The notes under the pieces: generated by a model
Databases searched by the model: none
Told to the model about the DNA's origin: nothing
What the model saw: the letters and a program-made list of their open reading frames with translations, nothing else
Made by a program: the position numbers and the translations under genes
Shown: in pieces, positions 47,085 to 55,563 of the stretch
How positions within the stretch are numbered: the first letter of the stretch is position 1
How the letters are laid out: each line of letters begins with the position of its first letter
Assembly (NCBI RefSeq): GCF_011758765.1
Contig: NZ_JAANOU010000001.1
Location: 5,084,001 to 5,148,000, forward strand
DNA: 64,000 nt
Direction: 5' to 3'
From: Amycolatopsis viridis
GTDB taxonomy: Bacteria; Actinomycetota; Actinomycetes; Mycobacteriales; Pseudonocardiaceae

Positions 47085-47389
47085 AGCAAACACGCCGCCC
47101 ACAACGGCAAACCCCACAACGGCAAACACAGCGCCCGGACGAGCAAACACGCCGCGCGCAACAGCAAACACGGCGCGCACCAGCAAACACGGCGCGGGGA
47201 CGAGCAAACACGCCGGTCGCGGCGTGTTTGCCGCTCCCGGCAGCGTGTTCGCCGCTCCCGGCAGCGTGTTCGCCGCTCCCGGCAGCGTGTTCGCCGCTCC
47301 CGGCAGCGTGTTCGCCGCTCCCGGCGGCGTGTTTGCCGATCGCGGCGGTGAGTTGGCCGCTCCGGGTGGTGAGTTGGCCGATCGTGTGG
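47085..47389. repeat. Minisatellite array C: head-to-head 21-bp units
   Basis: Left half (about 47085-47214): six units of AGCAAACACGCC type with period about 21, with two indels. Right half (47222-47389): eight exact 21-base units of the complementary family; units at 47243, 47264 and 47285 are identical (GCGTGTTCGCCGCT then CCCGGCA). The two halves meet at an 11-bp perfect inverted repeat (GCAAACACGCC and GGCGTGTTTGC). Units match arrays A and B. It fills the gap between the convergent VOC and deoA genes. Confidence 0.88.
47204..47231. terminator. Hairpin at the junction of array C
   Basis: 11-bp perfect stem (47204-47214 with 47221-47231) and a 6-base loop. It lies midway between the VOC and deoA stops and could terminate both transcripts. 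Confidence 0.5.
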
Positions 47390-47414
47390 GTGGGTTGCGG
47401 CGCAGGCGGCGGGG

Positions 47415-48695
47415 CTACGGGGCTTCGACCCGGTCCAGGATCAGCGGGCCGGGGGTGGGCGGGGTGGTGGTGATGTCCACCGCGCCGGCCAGGGCTTCGC
47501 GGGCGGCGGCGACCGCGTCCGGGGTGTTGGTGTGCAGCTCCAGCAGGGGCTGGCCGGCCGAGACCCGCTCGCCCGGCTTCGCCAGGCACCGGACGCCGGC
47601 GGCGTGCTGGACCGGGTCCTCGCGGCGGGCGCGGCCGGCCCCGAGGCGCCAGGCGGCGACTCCGACCGCGTAGGCGTCCAACCGGGACAGGTAGCCCGAT
47701 GCGGACGCCTCCACAACCGCGACGTGCGCGGGCTTCGGCAAGGGCGCGGCCGGATCACCACCCTGGGCGGCGATCATCCGGCACCACGTTTCGTACGCCT
47801 CGCCGGAGGCCAGCACCTCGGCCGGGTCCACCGCGATGCCCGCGAGGGCCAGCATCTCCCGCGCCAGCGCCACCGTCAGCTCGACCACGTCCGCCGGTCC
47901 CCCGCCTTGCAGGACCTCGACCGCCTCCGCGACCTCGATCGCGTTGCCGACCGCCGCGCCCAGCGGGGTGCTCATGTCCGTCAGCAACGCCGTCGTGGCC
48001 ACGCCGTGCGCGGTCCCGATGTCGACCAGCGTCCGCGCCAGCTCCAGCGCGTCCGCACGCGATTTCATGAACGCGCCGGAGCCCGTCTTCACGTCCAGGA
48101 CCAGCCCGGCCGAGCCTTCCGCGATCTTCTTGCTCATGATCGAGCTCGCGATCAACGGGATCGACTCGACAGTGCCCGTGACGTCCCGCAGCGCGTACAG
48201 CTTCCGGTCCGCCGGCGCCAGCCCCTCGGTCGCTGCGCAGACCACCGCGCCCACGTCGGTGAGCTGCCGGGCGATGTCGTCCACCGGCAACGATGCCCGC
48301 CACCCCGGGATCGACTCCAGCTTGTCCAGCGTGCCGCCGGTGTGGCCGAGCCCGCGCCCGGACAGCTGCGGCACCGCCGCCCCGCACGTCGCGACCAGCG
48401 GGGCCAGCGGCAACGTGATCTTGTCGCCGACCCCGCCGGTCGAGTGCTTGTCCACGGTGGGGCGGTCCACCCGCAACGACAACCGGGCACCGGAGTCGAT
48501 CATCGCGCCGGTCCAGGTCGCGGTTTCCCGCGCGTCCATCCCGCGCAGGAACACGGCCATCGCGAGCGCGGCCATCTGCTCCTCGGCCACGTCGCCCCGG
48601 GTGTAGGCGTCGACCACCCAGCGGATCTGCTCGTCGGTCAGCGCGGCGCCGTCCCGCTTGGCCCGGATCACGTCGACCGCGGAAAACGCCTTCAC
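47415..48695 (-). CDS. deoA: Thymidine/pyrimidine-nucleoside phosphorylase
   Basis: Phosphorolysis of thymidine or deoxyuridine to base and deoxyribose-1-phosphate. 426 residues: N-terminal helical domain (DVIRAKRDGAALTDEQI), the phosphate-binding KHSTGGVGDKITLPLAPLVA, LSGRGLGHTGGTLDKLES, and the C-terminal alpha/beta lobe. GTG start overlaps the cdd stop by four bases (GTGA). Last gene of the nucleoside-uptake operon; its 3' end runs into array C. It corresponds to Rv3314c. Confidence 0.95.
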   Translation of the reverse strand: MKAFSAVDVIRAKRDGAALTDEQIRWVVDAYTRGDVAEEQMAALAMAVFLRGMDARETATWTGAMIDSGARLSLRVDRPTVDKHSTGGVGDKITLPLAPLVATCGAAVPQLSGRGLGHTGGTLDKLESIPGWRASLPVDDIARQLTDVGAVVCAATEGLAPADRKLYALRDVTGTVESIPLIASSIMSKKIAEGSAGLVLDVKTGSGAFMKSRADALELARTLVDIGTAHGVATTALLTDMSTPLGAAVGNAIEVAEAVEVLQGGGPADVVELTVALAREMLALAGIAVDPAEVLASGEAYETWCRMIAAQGGDPAAPLPKPAHVAVVEASASGYLSRLDAYAVGVAAWRLGAGRARREDPVQHAAGVRCLAKPGERVSAGQPLLELHTNTPDAVAAAREALAGAVDITTTPPTPGPLILDRVEAP

Positions 48696-49081
48696 GGCAG
48701 ATCCGCCGGCCCGAACGCGTCGGGCAGCACCGAGGTCATCGGCAGGATCCCGGACGGCGTGTCGACCAGGCACGCACCGCCGCCCAGTTCGAAGAGGATC
48801 TGACGGCACCGGCCGCACGGCATCAGCAGGTCCCCGTCGCCCGACCGGCACGCGACCGCGACCAGCCGGCCGCCGCCGGACAGCCGCAGCTGCCCGGCCA
48901 TCGTGCATTCGGCGCACAGGCCCAAGCCGTAGGAAGCGTTTTCCACGTTGCAGCCGACGACCACCCGGCCGTCGTCCACCAGCCCGGCCACGCCGACGTG
49001 CAGGCCCGAGTAGGGCGCGTACGCGCTCTTGGCCGCGACCACGGCCCGAGCGCGCAGCGCCTCCCAGTCGATCTCGCTCAC
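48692..49081 (-). CDS. cdd: Cytidine deaminase
   Basis: Zinc enzyme converting (deoxy)cytidine to (deoxy)uridine. 129 residues. Catalytic CAE (GLCAECTMAGQL) and the two-Cys zinc site PCGRCRQ are present, along with the nucleoside-binding NVENASYG. GTG 49081 overlaps the permease stop by four bases (GTGA) and its own TGA overlaps deoA, so import, deamination and phosphorolysis are translationally coupled. Confidence 0.95.
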   Translation of the reverse strand: MSEIDWEALRARAVVAAKSAYAPYSGLHVGVAGLVDDGRVVVGCNVENASYGLGLCAECTMAGQLRLSGGGRLVAVACRSGDGDLLMPCGRCRQILFELGGGACLVDTPSGILPMTSVLPDAFGPADLP

Positions 49082-50349
49082 TGGTCCCCCTCCCCGCGGC
49101 GGTACCGTCCACCGGCGGCCTTCGGTGGCCGTAGCCGTTGCGAAGCCACCGCGAGCACGATCAGCGTCACCACGTGCGCGGTGTACGGGGTCAGCTCGCT
49201 CGGCAGCGAGTCGTTGGACCAGTAGATCCAGTACAGGATCCCGGCCCCGGCGACACCCAGGGCCGCGGCGATCCACTGCCGACGGATCAGCTGCACGACG
49301 ACGATGACCACGAGCAGCAGCACCACGCCGTACAGCAGCGCCAGCACCGCCTTGCCGCCGCCGGAGAGCTGGAGGCCGTCCGCGTACCCGAACAGCGCGG
49401 CACCGCCGAGCAGGCCGCCCGGCCGCCAGTTGCCGAAGATCATCGCGGCCAGACCGATGTAGCCGCGGCCGTTGGTCTGGTTCTCCAGGTAACCGCCGCC
49501 GCCCTGCAGCAGCACCAGCGCGGCGCCACCCATGCCGGCCAGGCCACCGGAGACGAGCACGCCGAGGTACCGGTGCGCGTACACGTTGATGCCGAGCGAT
49601 TCGGCCGCCACCGGGTTCTCGCCGCACGAGCGCAACCGCAGCCCGAGCCGCGTCCGCCACAGCACCAGGTAGCTCAGCGGCACGAGCAGGATCGCGATCA
49701 TCGTCAGCGGTGCCACCCCGGTCACCAGCCCGTTGAGCAGGCCGGCCGCGTCCGAGACGAACACCCGCTGCTGGTTCTCCAGGCCGGTGAGCCAGTTCGA
49801 CAGGAACGTCGCCGAGTAGGTGTCGAAGGTCGGCACGGTCGGCGACTGCCGCGGGTTGCCGGACAGCGGCTCGAAGATCAGCGTGGCCAGGTACTTGGCG
49901 ACACCGAGCCCGAGCAGGTTGATCGCCACACCGGAGACGATGTGGTTGACGTTGAACGTGACCGTCGCGATCGCGTGCAGCAGGCCGCCCAGCGCGCCGA
50001 ACACGATCGCCGCACCCAGCCCGACCCACGGCCCGCCGTGGTAGGCGCCCCACGCCGCGCCCCAGGTCCCGAGGATCATCATGCCCTCGAGACCGATGTT
50101 CACCACGCCACCGCGTTCGGACCACAGGCCGCCGAGCCCGCACAGCAGGATCGGCAACGCGAGCCGCAACGCGGTCTGCGCGGTGTTGGTCGAGGTGAGC
50201 GTGTTGACGCCGGTGAAGTACGACGCGGCGGACAGCACCGCGACGATCCCGATCGCCCACAGGACGCCCCGCGCCCACCCGGGAATCCGGCGACCCCGCG
50301 GTGCGGGTGGCACCGTCATCGGCGCCTCGGCCTCGGTCGCGAGACTCAT
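49078..50349 (-). CDS. Nucleoside ABC transporter permease (NupQ/YufQ-like)
   Basis: 423 residues, about 10 membrane helices, BPD_transp_2 family (simple-sugar/nucleoside permeases). Conserved segments: GVVNIGLEGMMILGTWGA near residue 85 and GENPVAAESLGINV in the coupling loop that contacts the ATPase. It forms a heterodimeric channel with the preceding permease. Its ATG overlaps the upstream permease stop (ATGA). Confidence 0.93.
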   Translation of the reverse strand: MSLATEAEAPMTVPPAPRGRRIPGWARGVLWAIGIVAVLSAASYFTGVNTLTSTNTAQTALRLALPILLCGLGGLWSERGGVVNIGLEGMMILGTWGAAWGAYHGGPWVGLGAAIVFGALGGLLHAIATVTFNVNHIVSGVAINLLGLGVAKYLATLIFEPLSGNPRQSPTVPTFDTYSATFLSNWLTGLENQQRVFVSDAAGLLNGLVTGVAPLTMIAILLVPLSYLVLWRTRLGLRLRSCGENPVAAESLGINVYAHRYLGVLVSGGLAGMGGAALVLLQGGGGYLENQTNGRGYIGLAAMIFGNWRPGGLLGGAALFGYADGLQLSGGGKAVLALLYGVVLLLVVIVVVQLIRRQWIAAALGVAGAGILYWIYWSNDSLPSELTPYTAHVVTLIVLAVASQRLRPPKAAGGRYRRGEGDQ

Positions 50350-51437
50350 ACCGCACCCCCTTCACTCACCGACGCGGGCCGCCCGCCGGACAGCGCCCGC
50401 CCGACGCGGCGCTGCGCGGCGGCCAGGTCGGCCCGCTTCACGATTTCGTACGCCACGACGACCGACAGCACGATCGCGCCCTGCATGATCGTCGCGATCT
50501 CCTTCGGCACGTCGACCTGCTCCAGCGACACCGCCGACTTGTCCAGGAACGCCCACAGCAGCGCGCCGAGCGCGATCCCGCCGGGGTGGTTGCGGCCCAG
50601 CAGCGCGACCGCGATGCCGGTGAAGCCGTAACCCTGGGTCGAGGTGATGGCGTAGCTGTAGTCGCGGCCGACCAGCTCCGGGATGGCGACCAGGCCGGCC
50701 ACCGCGCCGGAGAGCAGCATCGCGATCAGCGTCATCTTTTTCGCGTTGACCCCGCCGGCGGCCGCCGCCGTGGCCGACTCGCCGCCGGCGCGCAGCTCGA
50801 AACCGAACCGCGTGCGGTTGAGCATGAACCAGTACCCGAACCCGATCACCGCGGTGATGATCACGAACCCGAACAGCTCGCCGCCGCCGACCGGGATGTC
50901 CGGTACCCGGCCGGATGGCGCGATCTCCTTGGTCTTGAGGTTGTTCCCGGTCAGCACACCGAACTGGTCGGGGTTGATCAGGAACGCGACGATGCCGCCG
51001 ACGATCGCGTTGAGCATGATCGTCGAGATGACCTCGCTGACCCCGCGGGTCACCTTCAGGATCGCCGGCACCGCCGCGTACAGCGCGCCGGCCAGCAGGG
51101 CGACCGCGATGATGAACACGACGTGGATGACCGGCGGCAGGACCACGGCCCCGCCGACGATCGCGGCGACGACGCCGGCGAAGCGGTACTGGCCCTCGAC
51201 ACCGATGTTGAACAGGTTCATCTGGAAGCCGATGGCGACCGCGAGCCCGGACAGGTAGTACACCGTCGCCAGGTTCACCGTGTCCACGGCGGTCGTGCCC
51301 TTGCCGAGCTGACCGATCATCGTGCCGTAGGCCCGCAGCGGATCGGCTCCGGAGATCAGCAGCGCGATCGAGCAGATCAGCACCGAGAAGACGATCGCCA
51401 GCAGGGGCGGGAGCACCTTCGTGCGCCAGGAGGTCAC
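50346..51437 (-). CDS. Nucleoside ABC transporter permease (NupP/YufP-like)
   Basis: 363 residues, multi-spanning, BPD_transp_2 family. Family marks are MNLFNIGVEGQYRFAGVVAA and the coupling-loop GGESATAAAAGGVNAKKM; the first helix is preceded by a basic cytoplasmic start (TSWRTKVLPP). It pairs with the next gene product. Start overlaps the ATP-binding protein stop (ATGA). Confidence 0.93.
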   Translation of the reverse strand: MTSWRTKVLPPLLAIVFSVLICSIALLISGADPLRAYGTMIGQLGKGTTAVDTVNLATVYYLSGLAVAIGFQMNLFNIGVEGQYRFAGVVAAIVGGAVVLPPVIHVVFIIAVALLAGALYAAVPAILKVTRGVSEVISTIMLNAIVGGIVAFLINPDQFGVLTGNNLKTKEIAPSGRVPDIPVGGGELFGFVIITAVIGFGYWFMLNRTRFGFELRAGGESATAAAAGGVNAKKMTLIAMLLSGAVAGLVAIPELVGRDYSYAITSTQGYGFTGIAVALLGRNHPGGIALGALLWAFLDKSAVSLEQVDVPKEIATIMQGAIVLSVVVAYEIVKRADLAAAQRRVGRALSGGRPASVSEGGAV

Positions 51438-52975
51438 GCGGCTTCCTCCGCTCCGGTCATGGCCGAACCCAGCTCGGTGGGGGTCACCGTGGCCGGGTCG
51501 GCCTCGCTCACCAGACGTCCGCGCAGCATGACGCGGATCGTGTCGGACAGGCCGATCAGCTCGTCGAGGTCGGCGGAGATCAGCAGCACCGCGAGCCCGT
51601 TGTGCCGCGCCCGGCGGATCTGCTCCCAGATCAGCGCCTGCGCGCCGACGTCGACCCCACGGGTCGGGTGCGAGGCGATCAGCAGCACCGGCTCGCCGGA
51701 CAGCTCACGGCCGACCACCAGCTTCTGCTGGTTGCCACCGGACAGGGCGGCCGCCGGGACGTCGATCCCGGGTGTGCGGACGTCGTAGTCGGTCACGATC
51801 CGCTCGGTGTCCCGGCGGGCGCCGGGGATGTCGAGCAGCTGCCCCTTCGACACCGGCCGCCGCGTCTGGTAACCGAGGATCCGGTTGGCCCACAACGGCT
51901 GGGTGAGCAGCAGGCCGTGCCGGGTGCGGTCCTCCGGCACGTAGCCGATGCCGGCCTCGCGGCGGGCGAGCGTGCCCAGCCCGGTGAGCCCGCGGGCGGT
52001 GCCGTCGGCGCCGACCAGCTCGATCGTGCCGCCGGTGGCCTTCCGCATGCCCATGATCGTCTCGACCAGCTCGGTCTGCCCGTTACCCTCCACACCGGCG
52101 ATGCCGAGCACCTCGCCCGCGTGCACGGTGAAGGTGACGTCGTCGAGCACCGCCCGCGCCGTGTCGCTGCCACCGCCGGCAACCAGCCGCAGTCCGGTCA
52201 CGCGGAGCACGTCCCGGTCGGTCACCGTGGACTCGCGTGTCTCCGGGCTGGGCAGCTCGGAGCCGACCATCATCTCGGCCAGCTCCCGGGAGGAGATCTG
52301 CTTCGGATCGGCCGTGCCGACGGTCGTGCCGCGCCGGATCACCGTGACCGTGTCGGCGATGGCGCGCACCTCGTCGAGCTTGTGCGAGATGAAGATGAAC
52401 GTGAAGCCCTCGGCCTTCATCGCCCGCACGGTGTCGAACAGCGCGTCGACCTCCTGCGGCACGAGCACCGCGGTCGGCTCGTCGAGGATGACGATCCGCG
52501 CGCCGCGGTAGAGCACCTTGATGATCTCCACGCGCTGCCGGTCCGCCACGCCCAGCGTCTCGACGAGCGCGTCCAGCGGCGCGGACAGGCCGACCTGCTT
52601 CTCCAGCTCGGCCAGCTTCGCACGGGCGGCGCGGCCGATGCCGTGCAGGTTCTCGGCGCCGAGCAGGACGTTCTCCCGCACGGTGAGGTTGTCGGCGAGC
52701 ATGAAGTGCTGGTGCACCATGCCGATCCCGGCGCGGATCGCGTCCTGCGGGTTGCGCAGCCGGATCTGCTCGCCGTTGATCGCGATGGTGCCCTCGTCCG
52801 GGGGCTGCATCCCGTAGAGGATCTTCATCAGGGTGGACTTGCCGGCCCCGTTCTCGCCGCAGATGGCGTGGACCTCGCCGGCTGCGACGGTGAGGTTGAC
52901 GTCGGAGTTGGCGACCACGCCGGGAAAGCGTTTGGTGATGCCGCGCAGTTCGACGGCCGGTGGTGAGTTGGTCAT
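51434..52975 (-). CDS. Nucleoside ABC transporter ATP-binding protein (two fused domains)
   Basis: 513 residues with two ABC domains. The first has Walker A GENGAGKST, signature LGVADRQRVEIIKVLY and Walker B RIVILDEPTAVL. The second is the usual degenerate copy with GVEGNGQTE at Walker A and LSGGNQQKLVVGREL as signature, then VLLIASHPTRGVD. This RbsA/MglA/YufO-like layout belongs to simple-sugar and nucleoside importers. It follows the lipoprotein gene after a gap holding a hairpin. Confidence 0.95.
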   Translation of the reverse strand: MTNSPPAVELRGITKRFPGVVANSDVNLTVAAGEVHAICGENGAGKSTLMKILYGMQPPDEGTIAINGEQIRLRNPQDAIRAGIGMVHQHFMLADNLTVRENVLLGAENLHGIGRAARAKLAELEKQVGLSAPLDALVETLGVADRQRVEIIKVLYRGARIVILDEPTAVLVPQEVDALFDTVRAMKAEGFTFIFISHKLDEVRAIADTVTVIRRGTTVGTADPKQISSRELAEMMVGSELPSPETRESTVTDRDVLRVTGLRLVAGGGSDTARAVLDDVTFTVHAGEVLGIAGVEGNGQTELVETIMGMRKATGGTIELVGADGTARGLTGLGTLARREAGIGYVPEDRTRHGLLLTQPLWANRILGYQTRRPVSKGQLLDIPGARRDTERIVTDYDVRTPGIDVPAAALSGGNQQKLVVGRELSGEPVLLIASHPTRGVDVGAQALIWEQIRRARHNGLAVLLISADLDELIGLSDTIRVMLRGRLVSEADPATVTPTELGSAMTGAEEAA

Positions 52976-52998
52976 GAGACCCCCCGGAAACGGCGTAC

Positions 52999-53031
52999 GG
53001 GGCCCGGGAGGGGGTCACCCTCCCGAGCCCC
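52999..53031 (-). terminator. Intercistronic hairpin between the binding-protein and ATPase genes
   Basis: 14 positions per arm with one mismatch (52999-53012 with 53018-53031), 5-base loop. Placed just after the bmp stop, it may attenuate downstream genes or protect the upstream mRNA so that the binding protein is made in excess. Confidence 0.7.
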
Positions 53032-53051
53032 GGACGCGGCTGGACGATCGG

Positions 53052-54194
53052 TTACTTCTGCGGCGTGGTCGGGACCTTGATGGTGCCCGAGATGATCGCC
53101 TGCTTGTAGCCGTCGAGCTGCGGTTTGATGTCGTCGACCTTGCCACCGGAGGTGGAGTAGCCGACGCCGTCGACCGCCAGGTCGAACCGCTTCGGCAGCG
53201 AGCTCAGCGTGTTGCCGGCCAGCGCCTGGATGTAGTCGAACACGGCCACGTCGACCCGCTTGAGCATGGAGGTCATGATGACGTCCTTGTACTCGGCCAC
53301 GGTCGCCTGGTTGTACTGGTCGGAGTCGACGCCGATGGCCAGGCCCTTGGCCGCGCTCGCGGCCTGGAAGACACCCTTGCCGGACGCGCCGGCGGCCTGG
53401 TAGACCACGTCGGCGCCGCCGGAGAACTCGGCGGCGGCCTTGATGTTGCCCTTGGCCGGGTCCTGGAAACCGGTGTTGTCACCGGCCGGGGTCAGGTAGT
53501 CGCTGGTGATCTGGACCTTGTTCGAGGCTGCCTTGGCGCCCGCGATGAACCCGGCCTCGAACTTCTGGATCAGCGGGGTGTTCACGCCGCCGACGAAGCC
53601 CACGTGGCAGTTCTTGCTCTTGTAGACGGCGGCCACACCCACCAGGAAGGAGCCCTGCTCCTCGGAGAAGACCAGCGGGGTGACGTTCGGCGCGTTCACC
53701 GAGTCGTCGTCGACGATGGCGAACTTGGTGTTCGGGAACTTCGGCGCGACGGCCTGCACGGCACCCGCGTAGGCGAAGCCGACCGCCACGATCGGGTTGT
53801 ACCCATCGGTGGCCAGCTGGCTCAGCCGCTGCTGCTTGGCGGCTTCGTCCTCGGTCGGGGAGGCGGTGCTCTCCCGGACGTCCTTGACGCCCAGCTCGTT
53901 CTTGGCCTTGTCCACGCCCGCGGCGGCGGCGTCGTTGAACGACGCGTCACCCCGGCCCCCGATGTCGAACGCGAGCCCGACCCGCAGCGCGCTGGCGTCG
54001 ACCTTCGCGCCGGCGGCGCTCGAGCTGGTCGACGCGGCGCTGGCCGCGGGGGCCTGTGCCGTGACGCAGGATCCGGCTGCGGCGTTGTTGTTGCTGCTGC
54101 TCCCGCTGGTGCCGGAGTCCTTCGCACACCCCGCCAGCGCGAGCGCCGCCGCCATGGCGGTGGCGGCCAGAGTGGTGGCACGCGTCTTACGCAC
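53052..54194 (-). CDS. BMP-family nucleoside-binding lipoprotein
   Basis: 380 residues, extracellular solute receptor of the ABC importer. Lipobox LALAGC puts the lipid-modified Cys at position 23, followed by a Ser/Asn/Ala-rich linker. The mature part matches the Bmp/Med family (VGLAFDIGGRGDASFNDAAAAG, then IVAVGFAYAGAVQAVA, GFVGGVNTPLIQKFEAGF). GTG start at 54194 has GGAGGGAG upstream. First gene of the bmp-ABC-cdd-deoA operon; the cdd and deoA partners indicate purine or pyrimidine nucleosides as ligand. Confidence 0.93.
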   Translation of the reverse strand: MRKTRATTLAATAMAAALALAGCAKDSGTSGSSSNNNAAAGSCVTAQAPAASAASTSSSAAGAKVDASALRVGLAFDIGGRGDASFNDAAAAGVDKAKNELGVKDVRESTASPTEDEAAKQQRLSQLATDGYNPIVAVGFAYAGAVQAVAPKFPNTKFAIVDDDSVNAPNVTPLVFSEEQGSFLVGVAAVYKSKNCHVGFVGGVNTPLIQKFEAGFIAGAKAASNKVQITSDYLTPAGDNTGFQDPAKGNIKAAAEFSGGADVVYQAAGASGKGVFQAASAAKGLAIGVDSDQYNQATVAEYKDVIMTSMLKRVDVAVFDYIQALAGNTLSSLPKRFDLAVDGVGYSTSGGKVDDIKPQLDGYKQAIISGTIKVPTTPQK

Positions 54195-54660
54195 CCTGTT
54201 TCTCCCTCCCCGCTGGTGTACCAGCGGACCCGAGAACGACCCGGCTCAGCTGCCGGGCTCGACGGGCGAACCGTACCCGCCGGTGAGCAGTTGGCCATGC
54301 CAGAGCCACCGCACGTAACCTAAATGTTTGCTTGCTGCCCGGCATGGGAATGGTTCAATCACAGCCAGTCACCCCCACCGGTTCGAGCGGGCGAGATCGA
54401 CCTCACTCCGTGACGTTCCCCCGACGTGTTAATGGGGGTGAGAGCTACGACACGCGTACGGTGTCTGGTCGATCACACACACCAACCACAGGTTGAGTGC
54501 GGTATGGCGAGCAGGTCTAGCATCCCCTTTATCCAAGCTCGATGGCCTTGAACACCCCCGCCGGGGCGCCTGCGAAGTCCCAGGTGGACGCTCTGCGCGG
54601 CCGGTGGATTCGCAGGTCAGCCGGGCACAGTCCAACCACGACGTTGGAGGCCGTACACCG
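54195..54660. promoter_or_regulatory. Divergent control region, nucleoside importer and sdh operon
   Basis: 466 bases with no gene I can support. For sdh, TTGAGT (54493-54498) and TAGCAT (54518-54523) with a 19-base spacer are a candidate promoter, leaving a leader of about 130 bases; GGAGG before sdhC is the ribosome site. For bmp, TAGGTT on the minus strand at about 54317 is a possible -10. The long leader and gap suggest control of the TCA genes, but I see no known riboswitch. Confidence 0.45.
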
Positions 54661-55110
54661 ATGTCCACCACGGCGAGCACCGCCGCCGACCAGACGGCGG
54701 CGGGGGCGAGCGATCGGGCGGGTGCCTCACGCCGGAGCGGGACCTTCTACCGGGGCGACCCGGGCATGTGGTCCTGGGTCCTGCACCGGATCACGGGCGT
54801 GCTCACCTTCTTCTTCCTCTTCGTCCACGTCCTCGACACCGCGCTGGTCCGCGTGTCCCCCGACACCTACAACCAGGTCATCGAGACCTACAAGACCCCG
54901 CTGGTCAACCTCATGGAGGTCGGCCTGGTCGGCGCGGTGCTGTTCCACGCGCTCAACGGCATCCGGGTCCTGCTGGTCGACTTCTGGTCGAAGGGCACCA
55001 AGTACCAGAAGCACATGTTGTGGACGATCGCCGTCGTCTGGGTGGTCGTGATGATCCCCGGCGCCATCTCGATGCTGTGGCGCACGGCGTCGGAAATGTT
55101 CGGAGGCTGA
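54661..55110 (+). CDS. sdhC: Succinate dehydrogenase cytochrome b556 subunit
   Basis: Membrane anchor of complex II. 149 residues: about 35 disordered residues, then WSWVLHRITGVLTFFFLFVHVLDTAL, where the His of HRITG and a second His in FVHVLD are candidate heme and quinone-site residues, and two further helices. ATG 54661 has GGAGG upstream. First in sdhCDAB; 5 bases before sdhD. Confidence 0.93.
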   Translation: MSTTASTAADQTAAGASDRAGASRRSGTFYRGDPGMWSWVLHRITGVLTFFFLFVHVLDTALVRVSPDTYNQVIETYKTPLVNLMEVGLVGAVLFHALNGIRVLLVDFWSKGTKYQKHMLWTIAVVWVVVMIPGAISMLWRTASEMFGG

Positions 55111-55115
55111 GCGAG

Positions 55116-55535
55116 ATGGCAACCGAGACCCTCGCACTCGACAAGCCGCGCTCGCCGCGGCGCCCCGCCGCCCGCCGCAGCAACTTCGAGCTGTACAGCT
55201 GGCTGTTCATGCGGATCTCCGGCCTCGCCCTGGTCGTCCTGGTGCTCGGCCACCTGTTCATCATGAACATCCTCGACGGCGGCGTGCACCGGATCAACTG
55301 GGGATTCGTGGCCGGCCGCTGGTCGTCGCCGTTCTGGCAGATCTGGGACCTGCTCATGCTGTGGCTCGCCCAGCTGCACGGCGGCAACGGCCTGCGCACG
55401 ATCATCGACGACTACGCCCGCCGGGACAGCACGCGCTTCTGGCTGAAGATGGTGCTCTACGTCGCGATGGTCATCATCCTGTTCGTGGGCACCCTGGTGA
55501 TCTTCACCTTCGACCCGAACATGGCCGGCAGCTGA
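55116..55535 (+). CDS. sdhD: Succinate dehydrogenase hydrophobic membrane anchor
   Basis: 139 residues with three helices: SWLFMRISGLALVVLVLGHLF (the His candidate heme ligand), a middle helix WDLLMLWLAQLHGGNGLRT and a third, VLYVAMVIILFVGTLVIFT. RSNFELYSWLFMRISG is the family mark in actinobacteria. Together with SdhC it anchors the SdhAB flavoprotein and reduces menaquinone. Confidence 0.93.
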   Translation: MATETLALDKPRSPRRPAARRSNFELYSWLFMRISGLALVVLVLGHLFIMNILDGGVHRINWGFVAGRWSSPFWQIWDLLMLWLAQLHGGNGLRTIIDDYARRDSTRFWLKMVLYVAMVIILFVGTLVIFTFDPNMAGS

Positions 55536-55563
55536 CCCACCACCACCCGAGGAAGAAGCGGAC

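Noticed and set aside
47085-47389. CRISPR array
   Set aside because: Units are contiguous, 21 bases, with no unique spacers, and there are no cas genes.
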